A stretch of 64,000 nucleotides of DNA from Erpobdella octoculata. Its lineage: Eukaryota; Annelida; Clitellata; Hirudinida; Erpobdellidae. This document shows, in pieces, positions 1 to 12,500 of the stretch. Within the stretch, counting starts at the first letter, position 1; each line of letters starts with the position of its first letter. The notes beneath the pieces are model-generated. The model saw only the letters and a list, made by a program, of their open reading frames with translations. It searched no databases and had not been told where the DNA came from. A program made the translations under genes and the position numbers. The stretch covers positions 23,512,968 to 23,576,967 of the forward strand of contig OZ022245.1 of NCBI GenBank assembly GCA_963978895.1. Direction: 5' to 3'.

Positions 1-88
1 ACAGAAGAAGATGTGCATAATTGGATGCATAGTCATTGCAGTCCTCATTTTAGTTATCATCATCACTCTCTCGATAGTCGTGAAATGA
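1..88 (+). CDS. Syntaxin-like SNARE, last exon (C-terminal tail anchor), partial
   Basis: The frame open from base 2 reads QKKMCII followed by about 20 hydrophobic residues (rich in I, V and L), then SIVVK and a TGA at 86-88. A short basic lead with K-K-M-C-I, one hydrophobic helix and almost nothing after it is the tail anchor of syntaxins of the endosomal syntaxin 7/12 type. This helix fixes a t-SNARE in the membrane of an endosome or lysosome. The SNARE motif itself would lie upstream of the window, so the family call rests on the anchor alone, and another tail-anchored protein is possible. The gene is convergent with the YAP gene downstream. Confidence 0.55.
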   Translation, partial: QKKMCIIGCIVIAVLILVIIITLSIVVK

Positions 89-1127
89 AGAATGGACCTG
101 CCTGCTGTCGTCGTGTGTCAACGTCCTCTGGGAATCTATAAAAAAGAACCGGGATTTCCTCTTTGTATTTTCAAGCATTTTGTTTGTAACTTATACTTGC
201 CACGTGCCTTGAATAAGATGGTTCCTTTTCTTAGTCATTTTTGAATTTAACTTTTCAGAAGGAGATGAGCTGTTTTCTCAGTGTTTCTTTTGAAGATTTA
301 TTTTTGTAGTCTTATAGGCTATCGGCAACAAACCAGCTGCAAGGTTGTTGTAAACATCGTATATGTTTATTTTTGTTAGTATTTATTGGAAAAACATGAT
401 CGTGTTTAGACCTTAGAATGAATAATTGTGTACGTCGTAAGCGTAAGTGAAACAGTTTTTTTTAAAAATGGTTTGTAGTTTCATGTGCCTTTGCTGTCCG
501 CTCAACGTTTCTTTCATATTTAAGTTATAATTTTTATTCTGTGACGTCTTACCTGCAGTTTTTCTTAATTTGCAGTTGTTTCTTAATTGGCAATCAAGCT
601 TACAACACTTACAACGATCTGCTTTTTAGAACAGAAAAGCTTAGAGAAGATAAAGTAGTTGTTTAGTGTGGTTAAAGAAATTAGTTTTTAAACTTTTCTC
701 TGATGGTTCAAACTGTCATCTATTTTCCTAGGTTCGAAGTGCAGTTGAACTTTATAAAACCTATTTTGTGTTTATTCCATTTATAAGAAGAAGAGATTGG
801 TACAACTACTCTTTTATTGCTGTTCCACGTTTATATAATTCAAATTCTGCATTGCTCATTTATAATTATTCAGGAATTTAAAACATCGCATAATAACCCA
901 TTTTCTATCTCTCCAGTGACCATATCCATCATCGTTTCGGCTTACTTGGTCTAACTTGCACACTACTCCCCCCTGTAACATCATGGGTTTTTCATCTTCC
1001 GTAATCTGTTTTCTTCCATGACATTCTCAATTGTCTTTTCATTCAGAAGTGCTTCTTTTTTTTTTGTATGAACCAATTTATCATGTAAGAAAGAATAAAC
1101 TTATCTCAATCTTTTAAATCCAATAAA
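89..1127 (+). terminator. 3' UTR and polyadenylation signals of the syntaxin-like gene
   Basis: There is no open frame after the stop at 88. AT-rich sequence runs to two canonical AATAAA hexamers at 1094-1099 and 1122-1127, suggesting a 3' UTR of about 1 kb. The exact cleavage site is not visible. Confidence 0.45.
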
Positions 1128-2096
1128 TAGATCTACATGAAAGCTTTGATGATGATGATGATAAATGGAGATGGATGGATGGAAACCATAAAACGAGATC
1201 AGCTGTGACTTTTATAATGATGATGAATCTGCACAAATGAAATGTCTGACACGGTTGGTTGGTTAGTTGGAGCCGTCAAATGCAGATCAAACTCCAGCAA
1301 GAAAAATTTCTATCTAATGCAAAATTGAAAAAAATAAACGAGCCAAAAACATCAAGGCACAATTCAGGTCAAACGAAAAAGTGAGGTATTATCATTATCT
1401 GAGACGTAAAAGCTACTACAAGATCCCTGACGGCAAATTTTCATGAAAACTAAAAATCGCTCGTTCTACGATGAAGACGAAACTTTTCATACCAATCGGT
1501 TGCATTTTAATTAAACACACGAAAAAACGACGCGACTACACAGCAGTCAGTGCCGAGGAAACGAAAAAGAAATATAAATTATTTAATGCCATCGAAAGAA
1601 CAAAAAAATTGAAATTTTAATGCTGACCAGAGAAAAGAAGTTCAATCGATTTCACGAACTTATCAAACTAACTTGCGACTCACGAAAATACTGAAAAATG
1701 CTTGCATACAACAATCGAACAAGAAATGGAAAGATACAATGTAAAATCTATTCAAAAGGTTCACAGAGGTTGTGTGAACCTGAAAAGCTTGTACGTTGTA
1801 TTGCCCATGTATCGAAAAGTTACGTAACTCATAAGTGTCATTCGAAAATTAATCCTTGACTTGAAGAATTCTAGCAAAAAATATCTTTGGGAGGAACAAC
1901 GACGTTGGATCATAAATTCAATTTCTCGAAATGACTTTTTTTTTCAAATCATAAAGTTCAAAATCACTTAAATCAACAAGTTTTTGACTGCACAACACAG
2001 TGAGAAAGTAAAAGTAAAAGTGAGATTCGTATAGCAGAAACAAACAACATCTAGTTCATTACAACCTTCAACCCGTGAATAACATAATAAGACAAG

Positions 2097-2099
<3 letters not shown>

Positions 2100-2170
<71 letters not shown>
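2100..2170. repeat. (TA)n microsatellite
   Basis: About 70 bp of uninterrupted alternating TA. Confidence 0.95.
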
Positions 2171-2172
<2 letters not shown>

Positions 2173-2837
2173 GTATATATAAATATAAAAAAGTGTATAT
2201 ATAAAAATAATATCATAGCAAAAACATGAACACTATGTACAGAGGTGATTTGATGGAAAATTAACTTGTAATAATAAATTCATTTAAAAAATCACGATTT
2301 TAGTAATAATTATAATAAAAAAGAAATTTCAATATCACAGGGAGTTACAATTGAACAAAAACTGTTATAATTAACCTAGAAATTGAAAACAACGAGAAAC
2401 CAAATTTATCAAAAATTAAAAAAAAGAACGAAATAAATTTTAAAATTAAAAAAAGAAAAGAAATGAGCATAAAAATAAAGAAGACAGAATGATATGAAAA
2501 GCGTTTTTTTTCGCAAAATGAAAGTAAAAAATGAATTAAACACGATAAATATCACACTTGGAAACTCTGAAAATCGGCAAAAACGAACGCTTGCGTAAAA
2601 AGTTGTATGAAAATAATTTGAGCTCGTCTCAGCAGCACTGCATGTTTCGCTCTGCTGCTGTCCATATCATATAAAAAAAACAACTTTTCAATGGCTCAGA
2701 AGCTACTTTGACAGTTTTGAGAGTCTTTCGAAGTAACGTGCTGAGGAGTAGCGCAAATAAATAAATATATATTATTATATATATATATCTATAAATTAGT
2801 TACAGTAGTTTTAAAAATGCTTAAGTGAGTTTTAATG

Positions 2838-2912
2838 TTTAAATAATATATCTAATGTTGAAATAATATATCTAATGTTTAAATAATATATCTAATGTTG
2901 AAATAATATACA
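2838..2912. repeat. 21-22 bp tandem repeat, about 3.5 copies
   Basis: The unit AATATATCTAATGTT plus T/GAAAT repeats with a T/G alternation at one position. Confidence 0.8.
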
Positions 2913-3846
2913 AATAAAAAAAACAAAACCTAATTACAAGTTGATCACAGAAAAGAATATTGTGAGTTAATATCTAAAGTTGAATTAAAAATCTAAAACG
3001 ATGAAACTGAATAAATTTTTAAAGATTAGTTTTACCAAAGATGAAATTTTATAATTAAATAAAACATAAGAAGCATCTGCAGCCAGAACTTGATAGAGAG
3101 AAAACAAGTATTTCACAAATCGGGTTGCGTTAAAAATCTATAAACGATAAGATCATTCATTCGTTTGTTACACAAGTCATCATCTCATATACCTTCTCCC
3201 TGAAACTAAAAAGTCAATTTCAATGGAATTCTCCAATTGACACATACGTGATGAAAATCGATAAAAAAATAGTACGATTCTATCAAAAAAGAGTTCAATC
3301 AAACTGCATGCACAAGAGCATATGAAAGGACACCGTATAAAAATAACTCTTGTCTTACCATGCAATGAAATCAGGAATATCACTTTCTTACACTTTTCTA
3401 CAGAGAATCTTCTCATCATTTTTTTTTTAATTTTTTTTTTAGTTTTTTTTTTCATTTCAAAAACCATGAATTGTCGTTGTACAATATGACGAAAACGTTT
3501 CGTTAACTAATAAGACCTGTAACTCTTGACTAAAAAATAAGGCAAAAAGCTCACTCTATATTATAAGGAACTCCTACTTTACAAAATCTCCCGGGAACAC
3601 GTGTACGTCTGCATGTGTGCACGTGAGTAGGAAGAAAAAGACAGCAGAAGTCGGCACGTTCGTTCATCTTTGCGGTGATGGGTCGGCACGTGCTCGGACC
3701 AACCCACGTCTCAGATGTAGACGAGCTTGTTCGAGTCCAGATCATTGATGAGGCCTGTCTTCAGGCAATCCTGAACCATCAAAATTATACAACTAACATT
3801 TTTCCGACTGAAATGAGATTAAGTTTTAGTTGCAAAAAACAAAAAC

Positions 3847-3852
3847 TTTATT
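3847..3852 (-). terminator. Polyadenylation signal of the YAP gene
   Basis: TTTATT on the plus strand reads AATAAA on the minus strand, about 150 bases beyond the YAP stop codon at 4001-4003. It is a plausible but unproven 3' end. Confidence 0.4.
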
Positions 3853-3904
3853 TTTTAATTTAATCTTCTTAACTTTTTCACTCAAAAATCTAAATAAATC
3901 TAAC

Positions 3905-3905
3905 C

Positions 3906-3944
<39 letters not shown>
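3905..3944. repeat. (AAT)n microsatellite
   Basis: About 13 AAT repeats, in the predicted YAP 3' UTR. Confidence 0.9.
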
Positions 3945-4000
3945 TTTAAACAAGTAAATCTTATACAAAATTTTAAAACATAAAAATTAAAAGAAAACGA

Positions 4001-6093
4001 TTAAACAACTGATGTACAAACACCGGCACTGAGGTTTGACATGAGAGCATCAGAGTCAGCCATAATAACGTCTGTAAGGTTGACCTGTCCGAAACACGAC
4101 TCACCTCCTGAGTGATTACCTCCATCTGTTGAAGGATTTTAAATAATATTATGAGATATATTATTCAAAATAACTAATATTTTTTATTAAATATATTTTC
4201 AAAAAAAATATTAAATTGTAGAAATACTACCGAATATCTTTAATAATTTTTCTACCAGATACTTTGCAGTACAAACTTAAAATTTCTAATGGCTAATAAG
4301 ACCTGTTAATATATACGATCAAATCATAAACATGACATATGTGTTATATTGAAATGTGACAAATCTCAAAAATCAATAATCGATATTAAAATGAAGCAGA
4401 GACTTTTGAAATTTTTTTACAATTTTTTTACAATCAAAGTACAGCATGAGCGAGCAGCTTAAAGATTCAATTCGTGTTTGCAAAAAACAACAACGATAAC
4501 GAAGACGATGGTGGTGGTGATGATGATGATGATGGTGGTGGTGATGATGATGATGCAGTAGAATGTTTGCAGCTGAGTGGATGAAGAGGAGGAAGAAGAA
4601 GAGACAAGATAATACATGACAGATGCACAACAGGAAAGCAATATGTCACTTCAGAGCTGATGATCTGACGTGCTTTAAAAATAGCATCATTCCAAGAGAT
4701 GTGGTTTTATTATTCTCATTATTGTTAATAATAATAATAAAAATATTACTACTAGAGTTATTATTATTATTATTAATGTTGTTGTTTTTACTATATGAAT
4801 AGTTATTGTTTTTGCCTAACACGTAGTCGAATATCTAAAAAATAATCTTGATTTTTTTTTCTTAAAATAGATAAAAAAAAACAAAATGCACACTGAAATA
4901 TTGAAGTTTTTCTCCTGCAGTAGTGTATCAGCAGGCACGGATGAATTCCATAAAATAATTCAGTAGAGTTTGCTTTTAAGATGGAACAGGTGCACTTAGC
5001 GGAACAGAAGTGACCATTTGCTTTGAATTGTCATGAATAATGAAAGCAGACATGTGGCGTGCGTTCATTAACACGTCAATACGTTCCTGTAAACACATCA
5101 ATCAGAACCTACGTATGTGTACGTACGTACGTACCTACGTACGAACACACACACACAGTTAGTTACCGTAGTAGAACAGTTACCACCATGGTTAACCTTA
5201 GAAGAAACTGTGTCAACAAATTAATGTGAAAATGTGTAAATGAAGATGGAGTACTTTTGAAGAGACTATTTTCCATTTGCTCTATGACATCTCAATTTAT
5301 ATACTGAAATATAGATACTATTTAAAACATCTCGCAAAATACAAACAAATAGAGATAATTTAAACCAAAAAACAGCAACTATTATGTAACATGAATCATA
5401 TGAAATAAATATAAAAAAAATTGAGGTTGATTAGAAAAGAGAGAAAAACTATTGAAAATATAAATTTAGAAAATTATACAGCAAGTATAAGTGAATGTAA
5501 AAAAACAAATTAAATAACTATAAAATAAATAAAATTGAATTTCAAGTTAAATAACCATAAAAAATTTAAATTGAATAAACATATTAGGTAAATATCAAAC
5601 AATTATATGTACGAAAAATAAACTAATAAAAAAGCTATTCTCGAATCACAAGAAGACTACACGATGTTGATGTGATGAGTCTGTTCCCCTTGCACACAAA
5701 AGGAAAAAAATGGAAGTAAAGAGAAAAAGAAGCCATGAACTAGATCAGGGGAAAGGAGTTATCTTTAGGTGGAAACATTTCTTATTCGCAAATGGTAGTT
5801 TGCAGTTCTACTATTGTAGATTGCCGAGAAATGACAGAGGAATGGGAGTGAAAAATGGGGAGAGATAGCTGGTTCAGTGAGAGGAAGGATGGACCGAGAG
5901 AAAAAGAAATAAACAAATATATTGATGAATGAATGCACGGATGGACATATGGATAGGTAGACATATTGGCTGATGGGTGAATAAATGGGTGAATGGATGT
6001 ATGTATGTATGTATGTATGTATGTATGTATGTATGTATGTATGTATGTATGTATGTATGTATGTATGTATGTATGTATGTATGTATGTATGTA

Positions 6094-6148
<55 letters not shown>

Positions 6149-8797
6149 ATGTATGTATGTATGTATGTATGTATGTATGTATGTATGTATGTATGTATGT
6201 ATGTATGTATGTATGTATGTATGTATGTATGTATGTATGTATGTATGTATGTATGTATGTATGTATGTATGTATGTATGTATGTATGTATGTATGTATGT
6301 ATGTATGTATGTATGTATGTATGTATGTATGTATGTATGTATGTATGTATGTATGTATGTATGTATGTATGTATGTATGTATGTATGTATGTATGTATGT
6401 ATGTATGTATGTATGTATGTATGTATGTATGTATGTATGTATGTATGTATGTATGTATGTACTACATATGTAAAGAATGAATTTATGTATGTATGTATGA
6501 ATGAATGGCTTCATTGTTTTGTTACGGAAAGTTTTGTGGCCTTATAAAAGGCACATCTGTAACGTTTAAGTAGAAAGTAACTCAATAAATAAAAGTTTCA
6601 AGTACAAACTGCATTATTATTTCTTCAAATCACACAATACCTGCTGCTTACAGACAAACTCTTTAACTGCAAAACAACAAATCCTGTCGCTTGTGTTGCT
6701 AACCGAACATGTTTTTTTTCCACAAGTAACAAGTAACAAGTAGCATTTGACAGTGGTCAGTTTTAGGCTTGTACAGAGAGTCACAGCCACAATGAACATA
6801 CATAAACTTTGATACTGAGATCATTTAAAAACTATTCTTATAAACTTTCATGCGTTTCTGTATCGCCCAAAATAACTTAAAATCATGACCATAACCCTTT
6901 TAACTCTCCATCCCTTCTATGGCACATTATTTGTCCACTTTGGAAATCATGACTAAGGAATGGATTGTCCGATTGAGTAGGAAAATATACCTGCATCTTG
7001 CAACGATTGTATTGGTTTGTAAATTTGTAGTTAACGACTTAATCATAAAAATGAGCATTCCAGTTATTACAAGTAAAAATTTAAATGATTTTGTATTTAA
7101 AAATGTTAACATGGCAAATAATTTTGTTCAAGGCACAAATGCAGTCAATTATTTCAATGCTCTTTTATTATAGTAACATACAATTTTTAAAAACAATTTG
7201 CAGCCAGTAATCCATTTAACATCTGCCTCGGTGTATCTAGATCTATCAGATAGATTCAATCTTCTTGCCTACATGAGGTTAGCTTTTCAATATAACTAGT
7301 TTCACAAAACAACTTTATAGTTCTTCTTGGTGAATAAATATTTTTAACCTGCTTTTTTTTACCCACATAAAAAATGTAATATATTGTCTAACAATTTTAC
7401 GATTGGAAGTAAAAAGTGGCAATTTTTAAAATTTTAATTTTAAAATTTAATAAAAATAAAAATTCAGGTAAAACAAAGATCACTAATACCATTAAAAGTT
7501 ATTTTCGTTTACTTTTAAATCCCTTCAAATGTTCACATTCGTGAAATATTAAAAAATTTCAAACACAAAATAAACCATCCAGCATTTTCATCAAATCATT
7601 TAAGTAAATCGTGGGTCGTGCTTCATTGGAAATTTTTTCTCTCTTGAAATAACACAATTTGGTTAAGAAGAATACGATAGAAAGTTTTACACAAATATAC
7701 AACATTCAACTTGTTATCTCATCTGCATGACCTTCACTCCAACATACAAACTGCACAGCTGCACAGGTTTTGTAAGAGCAACATTTTTCCTGATAGAAAC
7801 GTTATGTTAACAGTAAGTAAAACTAGAACTAAAACTATTTATACTTATTGACAGTTACTGAAATTAGAATGAAATGATAATTGAGTGTGAATGCAATTAA
7901 AACTATATTTTTTGAAAATAAAACCATAATAAAAATATAAAAAATATTGTTGAAAAACATGATTGAAAAGTAAAACTAATTTTTTCAGAAAAAATTAAAT
8001 GAAACTATAATTAAAACTATTATATTATCATCTTTCAACTGAAACTTAAAAACTACAATCAAATGATTACCTTAAACGGAAAAAAAACTAAAAATTAAAA
8101 GAGCAATAAAAATTCTTTTCTAAAAAACTTTCGTATCGTTGTAATTCGTGTGCAGCAGGTGAAGCAAACAATAAATGTGCTGTAGTTGTGAAATTAAAAA
8201 GACAAGATTATTATAAGAGTATTTCCAAAAAAGATAAACAAACTATTGAATATTTATTAAAACTGTACAAACCTCTAGTTGAGTTTATAAAATAAAGTCT
8301 CTTTTATATGGGATAATTTAGAATTAATATAGAATACTTTGCAACTTTTAAAAAAAAAGATTCTGATTTGTTTTTAAAATAGTTATTAAAAAAAATCTAC
8401 AATTTGGTATTTATATAAACTGATTCCATTTCAAATTCAATTGATTAGAGAAGTTGTTCAAGTTTTTATGAAAATTGACCAGAAATGGAAAAATTCTATT
8501 TTACCATCCTCTCTCGGTACTGACCAGAACTTATAAGAGTTATAAATGAACAACAAGCATCATAAATGACAGATAAGTACTGATGTGTACTGATGAGTAC
8601 TGATATGTACTGATGTGTACTGATGAGTACTGATATGTACTGATGAGTACTGATGTGTACTGATGAGTACTGATGAGTACTGATGAGTGCTGATGAGTGC
8701 TGATGAGTACTGATATGCACTGATTTAAGATATTTTGATTGTATTGTGCTCAAAAAATAAAATAATAATAATAAGTTACTTATGGTTTTATAAGGAG

Positions 8798-8829
<32 letters not shown>

Positions 8830-9500
8830 CTAGTAATAGTATCTAAAAAAAATGATTGATTTATTTTTGTCCGACATCCGTTATATGTAATCATTTATTG
8901 AATTAACCCGATAATTTTTCAAAAGAACAAAAGGTAAGAGAACACTTTGACGGCAAAAAACAAAGCTGATTATACACATTTATTTATTTACTATATAACA
9001 TGCCAAATAGTTGTTCTCTGTTTTGACAAGAAAAGAACAAGAAACATGGTGCAATGCACAATAACATTAAAATACCACACATTTAAATACATTAGATTAT
9101 TGTAGAATTCAACATTGAGTTATTTCAATACATAACAGTAAATTAATAATATATTCAACAATAAATTGTTTTAATATTATTGTGGGACTCTAAAAAAACT
9201 CTACATTAGATCCACTACACATGATATGTTATGTTATGTTAAAATATCAATTTAAAAACAAACCATTTAAGTACTGCACAAGTTTATTTTAAATACCACA
9301 CTCTTAAAAAAGTGCTACAATATATGAGAAATAATTATACACCACACTGAACTGTTGAAGAATGATTTCTTCTTTCTTTTTTGAAGTATTTCCAGGCTAA
9401 TTCAGTGTTCACAAGCAAAGCCATAGTTAGTTGTCTGCAGGAATATTTCCTGTAACATGAACTCACATCAGAGTATTCCCATATCTATATATATTTATAT

Positions 9501-9560
<60 letters not shown>

Positions 9561-12500
9561 GTATTTTCCTCCTGCTGTTACCATGTTTTGAATTAAAATC
9601 GACAAGAATTCTGTGCAGAGAAGAAGCCATTTGTTTGAGAAAATAAATAACTGAGGTCAGCTCTGCTTTGAAGACCGCATATTAGTGAAAGACATCTGAA
9701 ACTATTTATTTATGAGATCTACATTTTCCAATTACTGTCGATGGCCATAAAGCAAAGTAGACAATACAGCAACAACGTATAAGACATATTTTTGTCGGAT
9801 GCTTTTGATATGTTCTGAAAATCCAGGAAAAACAACTGGGATGAACAAGAAGTAAATAACTAAACAGGACTTGTGCACATACTGCAGATATAGACATCAA
9901 AGTGTTTAGTTGCACAAAGAACATTTTTTCAGCATTCATTTTGTTTACACAGACATTACAATAAAGCCAGTTCAGCACAATTTATTTACACAGATGTGCT
10001 GCAACATAAAACACGCCTCTCAAACCTTCACAGACCAATAGCTAAAATAGAAATTGTTACTAGTAATTGCTGAACACTTTTTTTCAAACTGATCCAATCA
10101 AATGAAAGCAATTCTTGTAGATAGAGTGTTATATTTGAAAGATTTTTGAAATTTGATTTTATTGAAAAGTGACCAAAAGAATACTTTAAACCTTTTACAA
10201 ATACTCAGATGCTTGGATAAAGTGGGTGTCCATGGTAACGAGGACAGTGGAAAAGTTGAAAGAAGTCACTTTTTATGGAAATAATTTTTGTTAACGGTTC
10301 AAATTTATGTTGTTGACCACTTTTTAATTGGATGATTCTTTTGGTGAAATTAACTGCCCTGTTTCTGACACAACTTTTTAGGGATTCAGTTAAAGTAGTT
10401 TCTTAAATGAACAAGCTAAAATGGATGAGGTACGGCAATTGAAGAATACCAATCAGCTGTTGTAAGTTTTTAAACATTACATCAAAGGTCCAAGAGTATG
10501 AAAAAAAGTAAAAAAAATGGTTGCAAAGAAATAAAAAACAAATAGGTTTGCAGATTGGCATATGATGAATTTACAATCAAAATTTTATCTTTTGAGAAAA
10601 TAGACTTGAAAATGCCACTGATAAAGATGATGGTTATTCAATGATCTACTCGATACTGGAATTGATAAAATATATGAATAATACAAGAAATCATGCAGCT
10701 GATGTTTGGTTTTACTTTTCTTACATAAAAAAGCATCTCACAAATCATCTTCATTTCAACACCTGGATGTAGTTTATAAAATGGAAGTACATCCACCTAT
10801 CTTTGTGAGTCCAGGTGAAAATTTACATAAAAACTTGATCTAAGAAACAGGTAAACATTTTGGAACATTTGGGAACATGGTTCTAAAAAAACAGATTTTT
10901 AAATGAACATCGGAATAATTTTTTTTCCCATCCTTGGTCAAATTCAGTTGACTGACCCATATCTCATTCTCCACAAATTTTAACTTAATTAAATTTGAAA
11001 GACCTAATATATGGCGCTTCTATTATAGACCTTATCTATTACTAGAGTGCCTAAAACCATCTACCAAGGCAACTCTTACATCAAGTGATGCGACTATAAC
11101 CAATTGGATCCTCTTTGGCATTCAATTTCATTTATTTCAAGACTCGGAACGGAATCCTCATTTGTACAAGCCAAATATGGAAACAAAAAATCAAAACTAC
11201 CTTTCATCACCATTAATATGTTGATGATACCCTATCTACTCACACTCTCTTCTTCCACTCAACAACCACAATCAAGTCTGTGCATGAATATCTGATAGAT
11301 TAAAAGCAATGATTGCCTCATCTCTACCTTGTCAAAAAAACCTGCTAGATAGAAATTTTAACTCCTTTCAGAATTGATTATAAAAATGAAAGTTTAGTTG
11401 GCCTACAATTAAATCAGCTAAACTAACTCCATCTTGAAAATCTGTAATAAATGTTGAGAAAAAATGTTTTAAAAATATAAAAAAATGACCAGATGTCCTT
11501 AAACCTCAAAATCACCTCACATGTGATCCTAAACCTCAAAAAATCACCTCACTGTTTGACAGGCCTTAACATGTTTGAATTAGAAATTGCTTAAATCTTC
11601 AACTGGGTATATGTATCTGAATGGCCAAAACTCACCTACAAGCTTGCACACTCTGCAAAAAAAAACACGTGTCCTTCTAGACATAGTGTCATCCTTGACT
11701 AAAGGGTTTTTTACAGAAAATAGATACAATAGAGTCTACCAGATGCTAAGAACTCAAGACATTGTCTTCAGAAAATCTTCAAAATCACTTTTTCTCTTTA
11801 TGAAAAATGACTTGAAATCAAAATTTCACAACGCTGAGCCACTTTGAAAATCAAATCAAGAAAAATATTAAAGCATCGCTTCATGCAAAAGCACTGCCAA
11901 TATACTTTAAAAAAATATATGCATTAATTCTGAAATAAAACTAAATGGAATTATTAAAATGCAAATATAATGATTGTAAATGAAACAAAATACAGAGAAT
12001 CTATTACAAATGCTTATTCCAGTGAGATAAAACAACATAAATAATATTCATGGGAAGATAATTGAGAATTGACTTGCATTTAATAATGTTATATAACTAA
12101 TAAATGCTTCTCTAATTAACACAAACTATTCCCAATTAATAAAAAAACATTCAGATGCCAGTGAAGAGTTTGTACAACTCACAAGTTTTCGTATCACAAT
12201 GTTTCTAAGATAGAGAAATATGTAAATAAATTATCAATTATTTGTGCCTATAAATAGCAAAAGTCTCTCCCATAGCATCTCCAATAAAAAAAATGCTGAA
12301 ATAATATACATTGCTATCAGCAGGTGCAATAGCATAATTGTAACAACGGCAGGCAGCAGAAGAAGAAGTGGTAGAAGTGAACTTAACTATCAACTTTTAC
12401 ATCTAAAAGTCATTTCAAGGAAGTTGTACATCCGTCAGCAGTTCAGATAAGGAAATTAAGAAATACGCGATAAGACATCTAATAGAAATTATATTGCGGC

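Larger units (their letters stand above)
1128..3700. other. Intergenic region with simple repeats, no gene seen
   Basis: AT-rich DNA between the convergent syntaxin-like and YAP genes. It holds a (TA)n tract at about 2100-2170, a short 21-22 bp tandem repeat near 2838-2912, and poly-A/T runs. No coding frame of interest was found. Confidence 0.5.

Noticed and set aside
3711..3770. Last coding exon of YAP in place of 4001-4125
   Set aside because: It needs a phase-0 donor that is not convincingly present and lies beyond a likely polyA signal; kept only as a possible alternative end.
5765..6547. Long open frames with YVCM or IHTY repeats
   Set aside because: They translate the ATGT microsatellite in several frames on both strands; no coding signal. 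The same applies at 18.5-19.0, 34.9-36.5 and 61.8 kb.
8576..8722. CRISPR-like array
   Set aside because: Repeats of 10 bp are contiguous with no unique spacers, and the genome is eukaryotic.
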